A stretch of DNA of 36,558 bases from Streptococcus equinus ATCC 9812 (lineage in GTDB: Bacteria; Bacillota; Bacilli; Lactobacillales; Streptococcaceae): positions 1,070,482-1,107,039 of the forward strand of contig NZ_GL698429.1 in the NCBI RefSeq assembly GCF_000187265.1, read 5' to 3'. Shown here in pieces: positions 15,261 through 23,472 of the stretch (within the stretch, counting starts at the first letter, position 1; each line of letters opens with the position of its first letter). The position numbers and the translations under genes are program-made. The notes beneath the pieces are model-generated. The model was given only the letters and a program-made list of their open reading frames with translations, was not told the origin of the DNA and ran no database searches.

Positions 15261-15998
15261 CTACTTCTGGCACACAAAGAACCAGCGTTCTGATTTTTTG
15301 CGTGGTTTTTTGTCTTCGAAATCAGCGTAGAGTTTAAATGATTTGAAGCCTGCTTGTTCCAAGAGGATGTCGTAGGTCAAGACTTCGTAAGTGCGTTCTT
15401 CGTGGACTTCGTCGTAGCGTGTGAAGCGTCCGTCTTCGTCTTGCAAGAAGAATGTCAATTCGTGGACAACTGAGTGCGGCGCGTCATCAGCGTACGTATC
15501 CCAGACCATGGCAAACTCTTCCGCATTTTCGTGGTAAGAATAACCAGGAAAGACAGTATCAGTTTTGTAGGTTGAGTGCACGTCAAAGATGAAGACACCA
15601 CCGTCATTTAAGCTGTCGTAGACTTGTTTGAAAACATCACCGACTTCGACTTCATCAGCCATGTAGCAAATAGAATCTGAATAGCATGTCACCAAATCAT
15701 ATTTACCAGCTTGCGACAAATCAAGCATGTTACCTTGTTTGAATTCGATAGCTTCACCTGCTGCTTCTGCGCGTTTTCTCGCGATTTCAAGCATGTCTTC
15801 ACTCAAATCTAGCCCAGTCACATCAAAACCAGCTTTAGCAAAACGTACTGACTGAATCCCAGTTCCGCAGGCTAATTCCAAGAGTTTTTTCTTGTCTTTT
15901 GGAAAATGGCGGAGCGAAAAGTCTGTCCACTTGTCATAAAGGCTGTCGTCCATGATGGCATCATAAACAGCCGCAAATTTTTCGTAGTTTTTGTTCAT
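15261..15998 (-). CDS. yqeM: Class I SAM-dependent methyltransferase, yqeM position
   Basis: A 245-residue cytosolic methyltransferase. SAM-binding motif I is LLELACGTGIQSVRFAKAG (about residues 39-57), followed by the acidic ribose contact DLSED and motif IV-like YDLVTCYSDSICY. Its substrate is unknown; the position after rsfS is the conserved one in streptococci and bacilli. A perfect palindrome TCATTCT-T-AGAATGA (16022-16036) lies just upstream and a hairpin (16038-16065) follows rsfS, so it may be transcribed partly apart from the rest of the cluster. In other streptococci tmcAL comes next; here the island intervenes. Confidence 0.88.
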   Translation of the reverse strand: MNKNYEKFAAVYDAIMDDSLYDKWTDFSLRHFPKDKKKLLELACGTGIQSVRFAKAGFDVTGLDLSEDMLEIARKRAEAAGEAIEFKQGNMLDLSQAGKYDLVTCYSDSICYMADEVEVGDVFKQVYDSLNDGGVFIFDVHSTYKTDTVFPGYSYHENAEEFAMVWDTYADDAPHSVVHELTFFLQDEDGRFTRYDEVHEERTYEVLTYDILLEQAGFKSFKLYADFEDKKPRKKSERWFFVCQK

Positions 15999-16037
15999 TG
16001 TTTTGTCCTATCAAACTTCTATCATTCTTAGAATGAA

Positions 16038-16065
16038 ATAATCTGAGACAAGCGCCTCAGATTAT
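16038..16065 (-). terminator. Hairpin after rsfS
   Basis: Perfect 10-bp stem ATAATCTGAG / CTCAGATTAT with an 8-base loop about 19 bases after the rsfS stop. On the minus strand ATTTCATT follows, a poor U-tract, so read-through into yqeM is likely. Confidence 0.6.
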
Positions 16066-16083
16066 AAGAATAATGCTGCAAAA

Positions 16084-16437
16084 TTAAGCAAGGTATTCTG
16101 ACACGTCAACCATTGGTGCTTCATGCCAAAGTTTTTCAATGTTGTAGTGTTCACGTTCGTCTTCTGAGAAGATGTGAACAACAACATCGTTAAGGTCCAG
16201 AAGTACCCAACCAGTACGGCTGTCACCTTCAGCATGACTAGCGTCACCACCAGCTGCTTTAACTTTTTCACGAATATTTTCTGCAATAGCGTCCAATTGA
16301 CGAGTGTTCATAGCGCTAACGACTACAAAGTAATCAGTCACACTAGTCAATCCATAAAGGTCTAAGACAACCATGTCTTCTGCACGTTTTTCATCAGCTG
16401 CCTTGACAACCAATTCTAGTAATTCTTTTTTATCCAT
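16084..16437 (-). CDS. rsfS: Ribosomal silencing factor RsfS
   Basis: A 117-residue member of the RsfS/Iojap (DUF143) family. It binds ribosomal protein uL14 on the large subunit and blocks subunit joining in starvation (family knowledge). Visible family signatures are [27 protein letters not shown] and the end stretch [29 protein letters not shown] (each quoted in part: VTDYFVVVS and [14 protein letters not shown]). Its ATG follows directly after the stop codon of the frameshifted isochorismatase-like gene, so the cluster is transcribed as one unit. Confidence 0.95.
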   Translation of the reverse strand: MDKKELLELVVKAADEKRAEDMVVLDLYGLTSVTDYFVVVSAMNTRQLDAIAENIREKVKAAGGDASHAEGDSRTGWVLLDLNDVVVHIFSEDEREHYNIEKLWHEAPMVDVSEYLA

Positions 16438-16949
16438 TTAATCCTCTTTTAAAATTTCTTCTAAATCAGCCACTTGGGCAAAACATCCATTCCAAGTGCT
16501 TTCATAATGCTGTATTAATTGTTCTGCTGTAATTTCTCTTTCAGCAAAGGTAGTCGTGCCATTTTTAATAACTACCAAATTATAGCCAAACTCAAACGCC
16601 ACCTTAACAGTCGTATCAATGCAATAATTCGTTGCCATGCCAATGATAAGCAGCTGATCAATAGATTGGCTATCCAGATAAGTCTGTAAATGAGTTTCTT
16701 TAAAAGCACTATTATAATGCTTATCAAAGATTTTTTCTCCCGCTTCTGGAGCAATAGCTTCGTAAATTTCCCAGCCATGACTTCCTGTTAGTAGTTCGTC
16801 GTCATTGTGACAGACGTAAATCACCTCAATTTTTTCTCACGACAAGTGGCGATTGCTTTTTGCCAGACAGACAAGCAGTTATCAACTGCATACGGTTTAG
16901 CCTCTATCAATGCTGTTTGAATATCAATCACTAACAGAGCTGTTTTCAT
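16438..16949 (-). pseudogene. Isochorismatase-family cysteine hydrolase, frameshifted
   Basis: Cysteine hydrolase of the nicotinamidase/isochorismatase fold, normally about 170 residues at this place in the streptococcal yqe cluster. The first 42 codons ([16 protein letters not shown], from 16949) are in one frame and run into TGA; the rest (VIYVCHNDDELL onward) is in another. The break is in a run of six A's (minus strand, 16830-16835); seven A's would restore one ORF of 170 residues. Catalytic parts are split: Asp9 before the break, Lys in DKHYNSAF and Cys in ATNYCIDTT after it. The ATG overlaps the yqeK stop by four bases, which supports this start. It may be a true pseudogene, slippage-tolerant, phase-variable, or a sequencing error in a homopolymer. 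Confidence 0.85.
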
Positions 16950-17545
16950 TTGTCATCTTTCATAAACCCAACATACGCATTATAAGTTTCAATGGTTTGT
17001 GGGAAGATAGGAAAGGCTTGGTGCGCTAGGTGTTCAACGGTATGAACAGTTTCGTAGGCTACCGCCTTATCAAGCGACTCCTTCGCAATCACGCGCGCTT
17101 CTTCCACCAAGGGAAAACGGCGACCTGGCTCGATGTAATCAGCGACATAGATAATCTTATCAAGCAAAGACATATCACTTGAACCAACGGTATGTGTCTC
17201 AATACTTCGCAAGATTTCCTTATCTGTCACGCCCAAATCTTCTTGAATCTTATAAATGCCGACCATGCCATGCCAGACATTATTACCCCATTTTTTGAGC
17301 TCAGGGTCAAGCTTATACTTGTCAATCAAATCCAGAAACTCTTGGTCTGAAAGTTCTTTGGCGTAATCGTGAATTAAGCCAGCAAGCCCAGCTTTTTCAG
17401 TGTCATAGCCATAGCGTTCAGCTAACTCAATCGCTGATTTTTCCACGCCAAGCACATGCTTGAAGCGTTTCTCGCTCATGACTGCAGCAACTTTATCTAA
17501 AAGCTCAGCTCGCTCAATTCCTGCTGTATATGTCTCATAGGCCAC
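16946..17545 (-). CDS. yqeK: HD-domain hydrolase YqeK (Ap4A hydrolase family)
   Basis: A 199-residue HD-domain metallohydrolase. Metal ligands are visible in [12 protein letters not shown] (His), [10 protein letters not shown] (HD pair) and the later HGMVGIYKI (His). Relatives in streptococci and bacilli split diadenosine tetraphosphate into two ADP. The preferred start is GTG at 17545 with AGAAGG eight bases upstream, overlapping the nadD end by 11 bases; an ATG 30 bases further up (17575) lies deeper inside nadD and lacks a good RBS. Co-transcribed with nadD and yhbY. Confidence 0.93.
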   Translation of the reverse strand: MAYETYTAGIERAELLDKVAAVMSEKRFKHVLGVEKSAIELAERYGYDTEKAGLAGLIHDYAKELSDQEFLDLIDKYKLDPELKKWGNNVWHGMVGIYKIQEDLGVTDKEILRSIETHTVGSSDMSLLDKIIYVADYIEPGRRFPLVEEARVIAKESLDKAVAYETVHTVEHLAHQAFPIFPQTIETYNAYVGFMKDDK

Positions 17546-18173
17546 GGTAAAGACCTTCTTTCTCAATGTAGTCAATAACTGCCTCAGGCATTAAGAAATT
17601 CGGGCGGCAGCCATTTTCAAAATGATGACGAATCAAACTTGATGAAATGTCCATCATAGGCACATCGACCCAAATGACAGGATAAGATGTTCCTGCTTTG
17701 TATTTTGGACGTTGAACGCCGATAAATTGGACCATCTTGATAAGTTCATCAACCTTGTACCATTTTGGCAGATAATCCACCATGTCAGCACCGATAATGA
17801 AATAATAATCAACGTCAGGATTCTTTTCAATCAAGAGTTTCATGGTATCGTAAGTGTAACTTACGCCTTTTCGCTCTAGCTCAATCGTCTCGATACCAAG
17901 ACCATCAACACCCTCGATAGCTAGTTCTAGCATTTTCAAGCGATGTTTTTCATCAATCGTGTCCTTTTTATCAAGGTGTGGAGGTTCATACTCAGGCATG
18001 AGAAGAACTTTATCCAAGCTCAATTGTTGGCGAACCTGATCAGCAACAACTAAGTGAGCATTGTGAACAGGATTGAAATTACCACCTAAAATCCCGATTT
18101 GTTTACGATTTTTATCTTTTACTTTTTTTTCCAATTCCACTTTGGTAAATGGAGTCAATAATTCTAATGCCAA
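17535..18173 (-). CDS. nadD: Nicotinate-nucleotide adenylyltransferase NadD
   Basis: Essential cytosolic enzyme that joins ATP and nicotinate mononucleotide to deamido-NAD in NAD synthesis. The nucleotidyltransferase signature [12 protein letters not shown] (with HNAH) is near residue 30 and the ISSSLIR-type motif ([12 protein letters not shown]) is near residue 175. I place the start at a TTG (18173) that follows GGAGG by eight bases, giving 212 residues beginning [15 protein letters not shown], the usual streptococcal length and start; the longest frame would begin at 18215 without a good RBS. It sits between yhbY and yqeK as in most Firmicutes. Confidence 0.95.
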   Translation of the reverse strand: MALELLTPFTKVELEKKVKDKNRKQIGILGGNFNPVHNAHLVVADQVRQQLSLDKVLLMPEYEPPHLDKKDTIDEKHRLKMLELAIEGVDGLGIETIELERKGVSYTYDTMKLLIEKNPDVDYYFIIGADMVDYLPKWYKVDELIKMVQFIGVQRPKYKAGTSYPVIWVDVPMMDISSSLIRHHFENGCRPNFLMPEAVIDYIEKEGLYRGL

Positions 18174-18244
18174 TTCGACTACCTCCGAGCTTTGCACAAT
18201 AAGTGTCAAACTCAATTAACTACATTGCCTGCAAAAACAGACTT

Positions 18245-18559
18245 TTATTTGTTCAAATCCTTAACTTTTGGTGAGATTTTGCGGTTTTGTTTTTTAGATG
18301 ATTCTTTGTAAAGAATGATGATACGTCCGATTTTAAGGACAGTATCGCAACCAATCTCATCTTCTAAGATTTCAGCCACTTCATGGATGTCTTCATCAGT
18401 ATTTTGAAGAAGAGTGACTTTAATTAATTCACGCGCATCCAATGCATTGCGGACGCTTGTTTTAATTTGGTCGTTAAGACCGTTTTTCCCAATTTGTACA
18501 ATTGGTTTCATTGAGTGTGCTTGTGATTTCAAAAAAGCACGTTGTTTTGATGTTAACAT
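18245..18559 (-). CDS. yhbY: Ribosome assembly RNA-binding protein YhbY (YqeI)
   Basis: A 104-residue CRM-domain protein (MLTSKQRAFLKSQAHSMKPI start, GKNGLNDQIKTSVRNALDARELIKV in the centre, of which the GKNGL loop is the RNA-binding GxxG-type turn). YhbY binds precursors of the 50S subunit (family knowledge). It lies between yqeH, a GTPase for 30S assembly, and nadD. 111 bases separate it from yqeH; no clear promoter or terminator is seen there. Confidence 0.94.
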   Translation of the reverse strand: MLTSKQRAFLKSQAHSMKPIVQIGKNGLNDQIKTSVRNALDARELIKVTLLQNTDEDIHEVAEILEDEIGCDTVLKIGRIIILYKESSKKQNRKISPKVKDLNK

Positions 18560-18670
18560 ATCTATAACTCTAAGGGCGTTTCAAAATCAAATGTCACTAA
18601 AAAATCATCTGCTACTAGCCCTCGTCCAACTCAAAGAGAGCTTGAGCCAGACTTCCTTTCTTTTTATTTT

Positions 18671-19789
18671 TTAAATCAAAGCTTTACGAAGCACTACTGA
18701 CACACCTTCTGGTGCCCACGCAGCAATCTTCACTGGTTTTGCTTGTGATGCTTTAATGCGAATCCAACCAAGTCCTGAATAAACCACATCCATTTTATCT
18801 TTGATGGTAAATTCATGGCGGACAAGTTTTGGAAATTCAGCTAATTCTTTGTCACTTGGTGGTGTCAAAAGACTTCCAACGTGTTTGTCGTAAAATGCAT
18901 CTGCACCAGCTAATTTTGTACGGTGAAGTTTCAAATTATTATCAAAATAAGCTGTGAAACCTTGTTTGTCCCCTGAAATAAAATCAAATCGTCCCAAACC
19001 AGCTAAGAACAATGTTTGCTCAGGGTTAAGTTGGTAAGTTTTTGGCTTGATTTCTTTTTTCGGACTGATGTATTTTAGATTTTTGTCGCCAAGGTAGTGC
19101 GCCATTTGATGGCGGTGAATGATACCTGGTGTGTCAAAAATGTAAGAACCATCATCCAAAGGAATTTCAATCTTATCAAGCGTTGTTCCAGGGAAACGTG
19201 ATGTTGTGATAATGTCTTTTTCACCTGTGATTTCTTTGATAATCGCATTGATAAGTGTTGATTTACCAACGTTTGTAACACCAACGACGTAGACATCACG
19301 ACCTTTGCGCAATTTTTCAATCTTTTCAATCAAGTCTTTGATGGCTTGATGGTTTTGAGCACTTGTCAAGATAACATCAACAGGACGAAGTCCTTCTTCA
19401 TGTGCACGTTCAGTCAACCATTGAGTGACTTTACCAGTTTTGACTGATTTAGGTAAAATGTCTTTTTTATTTCCGACAAGTAGGACGTCGTTACCAGAGA
19501 CAAAACGTGACAATCCAGGGATAACTGAACCGTTGAAATCAAAGATATCCACAACATTAACCACAAGGGCATCACTGTCACCAACTTCGTGAAGAAGTTT
19601 CAAGAATTCATCATCAGTGATATGCACATCAGTGATTTCGTTATAGTGACGTAGTCTAAAACATCTTTGACAATACAATTCACCAGTTTCAAGTCCTTTT
19701 TCAAGTGCTGCTTTGGGTGTGTATCCTGCTTGTTCTTTATCTTCAGTTTGAATTTTGGCACCACAGCCAATACATAATAATTCTTCCAT
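18671..19789 (-). CDS. yqeH: Circularly permuted ribosome biogenesis GTPase YqeH
   Basis: A 372-residue GTPase needed for assembly of the 30S subunit. The N-terminal zinc finger shows CIGC (residues 6-9) and CQRC. The GTPase motifs come in permuted order: G4 NKKD in LLVGNKKDIL, G5 TSAQN, then G1 GVTNVGKST and G3 DTPG, which identifies the YlqF/YawG/YqeH group. The C-terminal region after about 240 is the YqeH-specific RNA-binding part. The ATG overlaps the yqeG stop, so the pair is coupled. Confidence 0.96.
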   Translation of the reverse strand: MEELLCIGCGAKIQTEDKEQAGYTPKAALEKGLETGELYCQRCFRLRHYNEITDVHITDDEFLKLLHEVGDSDALVVNVVDIFDFNGSVIPGLSRFVSGNDVLLVGNKKDILPKSVKTGKVTQWLTERAHEEGLRPVDVILTSAQNHQAIKDLIEKIEKLRKGRDVYVVGVTNVGKSTLINAIIKEITGEKDIITTSRFPGTTLDKIEIPLDDGSYIFDTPGIIHRHQMAHYLGDKNLKYISPKKEIKPKTYQLNPEQTLFLAGLGRFDFISGDKQGFTAYFDNNLKLHRTKLAGADAFYDKHVGSLLTPPSDKELAEFPKLVRHEFTIKDKMDVVYSGLGWIRIKASQAKPVKIAAWAPEGVSVVLRKALI

Positions 19790-20316
19790 TAAATTCCTTT
19801 TTGATATTGAATTTTTCCGTATTTTTCTTCAAGTTTGGCCCAAACACGGCGTTCACGCCAGCGATTAATTTTAGTATTCCAAGCATCAGATTTAACCAAA
19901 GGTTTTACCAAAACAGACTGAATATCAGCACGGTGAGCCGCACGAATATCTGTCATCAATTGGTCACCAACCATGATAACTTCATCACGGTCAAATCCAT
20001 AACGCTTGATTGCCATATTAATTCCTCGTGTGAAAGGTTTCATGGCGCGACTGACAAAGTCTACACCAAATCGTGACACAGCACGATCCACACGCGAATG
20101 GCTGTTATTTGATACGACAACCACCGAAATATCCGCCATAGTCATTTCATCCAACCACGTGCGAACTTCTGGTGTGCCATCTGGGTTATTCCATGCAATC
20201 AAAGTATTATCCAAATCTACTAAAACGGCATGAATCCCATGTCGCAACAAATCATCTGCTCTTAAATCATAAACTGCCTCAACCACGAAGGTCGGCCTAT
20301 AATCGTCTATACTCAA
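19789..20316 (-). CDS. yqeG: YqeG family HAD phosphatase
   Basis: A HAD-IIIA phosphatase of 175 residues, first gene of the yqe cluster. Catalytic motif I is VDLDNTL (Asp nucleophile and general acid), motif II is VVSNN, and motif IV is MVGDQLMTDIRAA. The best start is a TTG at 20316 (MSIDDYRP) with GGAGAG six bases upstream; another TTG four codons before it overlaps that RBS. Substrate not established; a plant relative acts in phosphatidylglycerol synthesis. Followed directly by yqeH. Confidence 0.92.
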   Translation of the reverse strand: MSIDDYRPTFVVEAVYDLRADDLLRHGIHAVLVDLDNTLIAWNNPDGTPEVRTWLDEMTMADISVVVVSNNSHSRVDRAVSRFGVDFVSRAMKPFTRGINMAIKRYGFDRDEVIMVGDQLMTDIRAAHRADIQSVLVKPLVKSDAWNTKINRWRERRVWAKLEEKYGKIQYQKGI

Positions 20317-20385
20317 ATTACTCTCCAAAAAAATATATTTTACTATTCATTTTAACATATTTAGAACAATATGGCGAATTGAAAA

Positions 20386-20411
20386 AGCTCTTACTATGAA
20401 ATAGCAGAGCT
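20386..20411 (-). terminator. Terminator after the DUF4230 gene
   Basis: Minus-strand stem AGCTCTGCTA / TAGTAAGAGCT (one bulge), followed by TTTTTC, ten bases past the stop at 20421. It separates the small operon from yqeG. Confidence 0.78.
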
Positions 20412-20420
20412 CATTTGTAA

Positions 20421-21041
20421 TTAATCATAAACAAATTCAAGTGTGCAATCCGGATATACTGATTGAAATAAATTATTATAGTAATTTTCAGCAGATTCTT
20501 GAATTGTTTCTTTATATTGTTTTAAATATTCTTCTTGCTCATCACTTGATAATCCTTTAGCAACAGCTTCCCCTGTATCTACATCTTCTGTAGAAGCACT
20601 TAAAAATTCACCATTTTTATCATATGGTGTATATGGATTTTCAGGGTCTAATTCTACTCCGATAACTTCGAATTTTGGTATATGAATTGTGAAACTATTC
20701 TCACCATTTTCTTGAATTGAAACAGGTTGCTTAATTCCCAACTTTGCTGAATAGTTTAAAATAATGATTGCTTTTTTCTCAGAATATGGAATTTCCCAAC
20801 CAAACACTTTTTTGACGTTTGAAATAGTATCTATTTTTTGAATTCCTACATTCAAAAATACAACCTGATTCACCTTTTCAATGTATTTTACCATTGAATA
20901 TGATTCTGTGGTTTGATTTCCTTTAGAGTTACTATTTGAAACTCCAAGGAAGTAAGCTCCAATAAAAACAAAAATAGCAATTGCTATCATCCATACATAA
21001 ACGGTGAATTTAAAACCAAATATCTTTTTCAAAATCTTCAT
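20421..21041 (-). CDS. DUF4230-like membrane-anchored protein
   Basis: A 206-residue protein of unknown function, probably of the DUF4230 family. One membrane helix near the N-terminus (about 12-34, VYVWMIAIAIFVFIGAYFLG) is followed by an outward-facing domain. The family-like segment is WEIPYSEKKAIIILNYSAKLGI, then FTIHIPKFEVIGVEL. The C-terminus is acidic. It is preceded by a 37-residue hydrophobic peptide gene (10 bases apart) under a strong promoter and followed by a terminator, a two-gene unit. RBS AGGAGA precedes the ATG. The family assignment is moderately sure; the role is unknown. Confidence 0.75.
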   Translation of the reverse strand: MKILKKIFGFKFTVYVWMIAIAIFVFIGAYFLGVSNSNSKGNQTTESYSMVKYIEKVNQVVFLNVGIQKIDTISNVKKVFGWEIPYSEKKAIIILNYSAKLGIKQPVSIQENGENSFTIHIPKFEVIGVELDPENPYTPYDKNGEFLSASTEDVDTGEAVAKGLSSDEQEEYLKQYKETIQESAENYYNNLFQSVYPDCTLEFVYD

Positions 21042-21050
21042 CTTATTCTC

Positions 21051-21164
21051 CTATTTCTTCAAATACCAAATAAGCAACGCCACAACAAGTATTGCTAAAT
21101 AAGGATTTAGGAATAATAATGCTATAGCGACAATAACAATCAAAGAAGTTACTAATTTTTTCAT
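21051..21164 (-). CDS. 37-residue hydrophobic peptide upstream of the DUF4230 gene
   Basis: Begins MKKLVTSLIVIVAIALLFL and ends WYLKK: two Lys, a long hydrophobic stretch with a central NPY turn, and two Lys again. It could be one long or two short membrane helices. It lies 17 bases behind the leader of a near-consensus promoter with AGGTAGGA as a modest RBS, and directly ahead of the DUF4230 gene, so co-expression is likely. Possibly a membrane partner or a small accessory protein; no function can be assigned. Confidence 0.6.
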   Translation of the reverse strand: MKKLVTSLIVIVAIALLFLNPYLAILVVALLIWYLKK

Positions 21165-21215
21165 ATCCTACCTACTTTTACTATTGTAATATAGAATATA
21201 ATTTTATCTTAAAAT

Positions 21216-21244
21216 AGTATATATTCAAGTCTTTTGCTTGTCAA
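21216..21244 (-). promoter_or_regulatory. Promoter of the peptide-DUF4230 operon
   Basis: Minus strand: consensus -35 TTGACA (21239-21244), 17-base spacer, -10 TATACT (21216-21221); start about 45 bases before the peptide ATG. One of the strongest promoters in the window. Confidence 0.8.
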
Positions 21245-21274
21245 TCGCTTCTGTACATTTTTTGAAAATCTGTC

Positions 21275-21299
21275 AAAAAAAAAGGGTGCCAAAGCACTC
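21275..21299 (-). terminator. Terminator after the downstream DMT transporter gene
   Basis: Minus-strand stem GAGTGC / GCACCC (one G-U pair) with a TTTG loop, followed by nine T's, eight bases past the stop at 21307. Confidence 0.85.
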
Positions 21300-21306
21300 T
21301 AAAGTA

Positions 21307-22215
21307 TTATCGTAATCGTCTGCGTAATGCTATTAAATCTCTTAGTGAGATGAGAAGCACAGCAACGATAATCAGTAGCATTCCAAGAAAATCCATTGGA
21401 TAAAAGACATCATGCATCAGAATAACTGTGAACACAACAGATGAAATCGGCTCAACTGCCGCCATCAAACTTCCTTTAACAGAACCAATAATTGCTGTTC
21501 CCATAAAGAATAAACTGTAGTTAAGAATTGTCCCAATACCAATGATACCAAAGAGTCCAATCAAGTTTCCTTGATTTAAAACAAGTGGGTATTGCCAAGC
21601 TTGCGTTGTAAAAAATGAAATTGTCCCACCCATGAGCATCCCAAGTCCAATGACTGGGAAACTACCATATTCACGAACATATTTTGCCGGCAAAACAACA
21701 CAAAAAGCTGCTGTGACAGCAGAAAGCAGACCAAAGACAAGTCCTTTAGGAGTAATCGCTAAACCATCTAGACGACCGTGTGTCACAATGATAAAAGTTC
21801 CTAGCACAGCAAAGAAAATGGCTAAAAACTCATTGATTTCTGGAATTCGTCTTTCTTTTAAGGCAACAAAAAATAAAACAACAATCGGTGACATGTATTG
21901 TAAAACCGTCGCTGTTCCTGCATTGGTATAATCAATTGCCACTAAGTAAGAATACTGGTTCATCAAGAATCCAAGTATGGCAAAAAGCAAAATTCCTACA
22001 AGTACTCCTTTTGAACGCAAGACTTTCACCAAGTTCTCTCTATATTTTGTAGCAGCAATAGCTGTCAACACAGTCCCAGATATCAGCAAACGCATGCTAA
22101 TCAACTGACTAACATTCATTCCACGAGACATCAAAAATTGCCCGCAGACCCCAGAAAGTCCCCAAGCAATCCCTGCGATGAATACCATGATGCTTCCTTT
22201 AAGATTTTTATTCAT
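21307..22215 (-). CDS. EamA/DMT family transporter, copy 2
   Basis: Ten-helix drug/metabolite-type transporter of 302 residues with two EamA repeats. The start at 22215 (MNKNLKGSIMVFIAGIAWG) has AAGGTG upstream; the longer frame adds 16 hydrophilic residues that overlap the promoter. NQYSYLVAIDYTNAGTATVLQYMSPI is the first-repeat signature; VKGSLMAAVEPISSVVFTV is the second. Substrate unknown; relatives export amino acids or metabolites. It is a close paralogue of the next gene upstream (22387-23298), with the same order of motifs and a similar promoter, pointing to a tandem duplication. Each copy has its own promoter and terminator. Confidence 0.88.
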   Translation of the reverse strand: MNKNLKGSIMVFIAGIAWGLSGVCGQFLMSRGMNVSQLISMRLLISGTVLTAIAATKYRENLVKVLRSKGVLVGILLFAILGFLMNQYSYLVAIDYTNAGTATVLQYMSPIVVLFFVALKERRIPEINEFLAIFFAVLGTFIIVTHGRLDGLAITPKGLVFGLLSAVTAAFCVVLPAKYVREYGSFPVIGLGMLMGGTISFFTTQAWQYPLVLNQGNLIGLFGIIGIGTILNYSLFFMGTAIIGSVKGSLMAAVEPISSVVFTVILMHDVFYPMDFLGMLLIIVAVLLISLRDLIALRRRLR

Positions 22216-22251
22216 GTTATTAATCACCTTCTCCAATAATGTGCGAGTACC

Positions 22252-22257
22252 AGTATA
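22252..22257 (-). promoter_or_regulatory. Extended -10 promoter of DMT copy 2
   Basis: TGTTATACT (an extended -10) on the minus strand, 37 bases before the ATG; the preceding AAATG context is shared with the promoter of the paralogue. Confidence 0.55.
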
Positions 22258-22348
22258 ACACATTTACCAAAAAGACGTCATGACTCTAACACCATATTTT
22301 TATAAAATAATCTTTCTAAAAATTCTTTATTACACGAATACTAAAAAA

Positions 22349-22378
22349 GTTATGACTGCACCTAAGCAACCATAACTT
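22349..22378 (-). terminator. Terminator after DMT copy 1
   Basis: Stem AGTTATG / CATAACT around a 16-base loop, followed on the minus strand by TTTTTTAG, eight bases past the stop. Confidence 0.75.
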
Positions 22379-22386
22379 CTAAATCA

Positions 22387-23298
22387 TTATTGATGTATTT
22401 GTTTATTCACCACAACCAAATCACGTAGCGAAATCAAAATAACTGCTGCAATGATGAAAATCATTCCAAGAAAATCCATTGGGTAAAAAATTTCATGCAT
22501 GACAGTTACTGAGAAAAAGACAGATGAAACTGGCTCGATGGCTGCAAGTAGACTTCCTTTGACTGGACCGATAATACAAGTCCCCATCAAGAACAAACTA
22601 TACGCAAAAACTGTACCAACGATGATAATTCCAAACAGACCTAGCAAATTCCCAGGATTTAGCACCAACTTATATTGCCATGGGTTTACCAAAATTGGAA
22701 AAGTAACGCCACCCATAAGCATTCCAAGACCAATCACCGTGAAACTGTCAAACTCACGAATCAATTTTGCTGGCAAAATAATATAAAACGAATAGGTTAC
22801 CGCAGAAAATAATCCCCATGCAAAACCTTCTAAAGTGATTGCTAGCCCATCAAGATGACCGTGTGTTGCAATGACAAAAGTCCCCAAAATTGCTAAGATA
22901 ATCGCTAAAATTTCGCTTCCTCTTGGTAACTGTTTTTTTCTCACAGACACATACGCCAACACAAGAATCGGCGCCATGTACTGGATAACCGTTGCTGTAC
23001 CTGCGTTTGTACTTTCAATCGCTCTTAGATAAGCATATTGATTCATCACAAGACCAATCAAAGAAAAAATAGCAATGCTGCCAAGTGTCTTTAAGGACGT
23101 TACAGCCTTAATAAAAGTCTCTCGCTGATTTAGCGCCGCAATTGCCGTCATTATCACCCCAGAGATAATCAGGCGCACACAAGATAATAAATCAACATTC
23201 ATGCCATGAGCCATTAAATATTGCCCAGAAACACCAGAAATTCCCCATGCAGTGCCTGCGATAAGCACCATCAAACTTCCTTTTACATTTTTACTCAT
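22387..23298 (-). CDS. EamA/DMT family transporter, copy 1
   Basis: A 303-residue, ten-helix transporter of the EamA family, start at 23298 (MSKNVKGSLMVLIAGTAWG) after AAGGTGA. It matches the downstream copy in nearly every block: NQYAYLRAIESTNAGTATV, GTFVIATHGHLDGLAIT, and VKGSLLAAIEPVSSVFFSV. The longer upstream frame (26 extra residues) overlaps its promoter and is unlikely. Both copies end with ISLRDL and a basic tail. Substrate unknown. The duplication could widen substrate range or raise dose. Confidence 0.88.
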   Translation of the reverse strand: MSKNVKGSLMVLIAGTAWGISGVSGQYLMAHGMNVDLLSCVRLIISGVIMTAIAALNQRETFIKAVTSLKTLGSIAIFSLIGLVMNQYAYLRAIESTNAGTATVIQYMAPILVLAYVSVRKKQLPRGSEILAIILAILGTFVIATHGHLDGLAITLEGFAWGLFSAVTYSFYIILPAKLIREFDSFTVIGLGMLMGGVTFPILVNPWQYKLVLNPGNLLGLFGIIIVGTVFAYSLFLMGTCIIGPVKGSLLAAIEPVSSVFFSVTVMHEIFYPMDFLGMIFIIAAVILISLRDLVVVNKQIHQ

Positions 23299-23338
23299 TT
23301 TTACATTGTTCACCTTACCAATAAAAAATCCAGAACCA

Positions 23339-23344
23339 AGTATA
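23339..23344 (-). promoter_or_regulatory. Extended -10 promoter of DMT copy 1
   Basis: Same TGTTATACT extended -10 as in front of copy 2, again preceded by AAATG, about 40 bases before the start codon. The duplication evidently included the promoter. Confidence 0.55.
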
Positions 23345-23430
23345 ACACATTTAAAATTGATAAAAAACACTATCACAGCAACTTTTTACAAAGTAATCTT
23401 TCTAAAAATTCTATTAATTTTTGACAAGAA

Positions 23431-23457
23431 AAAAAATCACCCCGAAGGATGATTTTT
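23431..23457 (-). terminator. Terminator of the gatCAB operon
   Basis: Stem AAAAATCA-CC / GG-ATGATTTTT with a CCGAA-type loop, 15 bases past the gatB stop; A/T runs on both sides. Confidence 0.8.
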
Positions 23458-23472
23458 AATGACTTATTCTAC

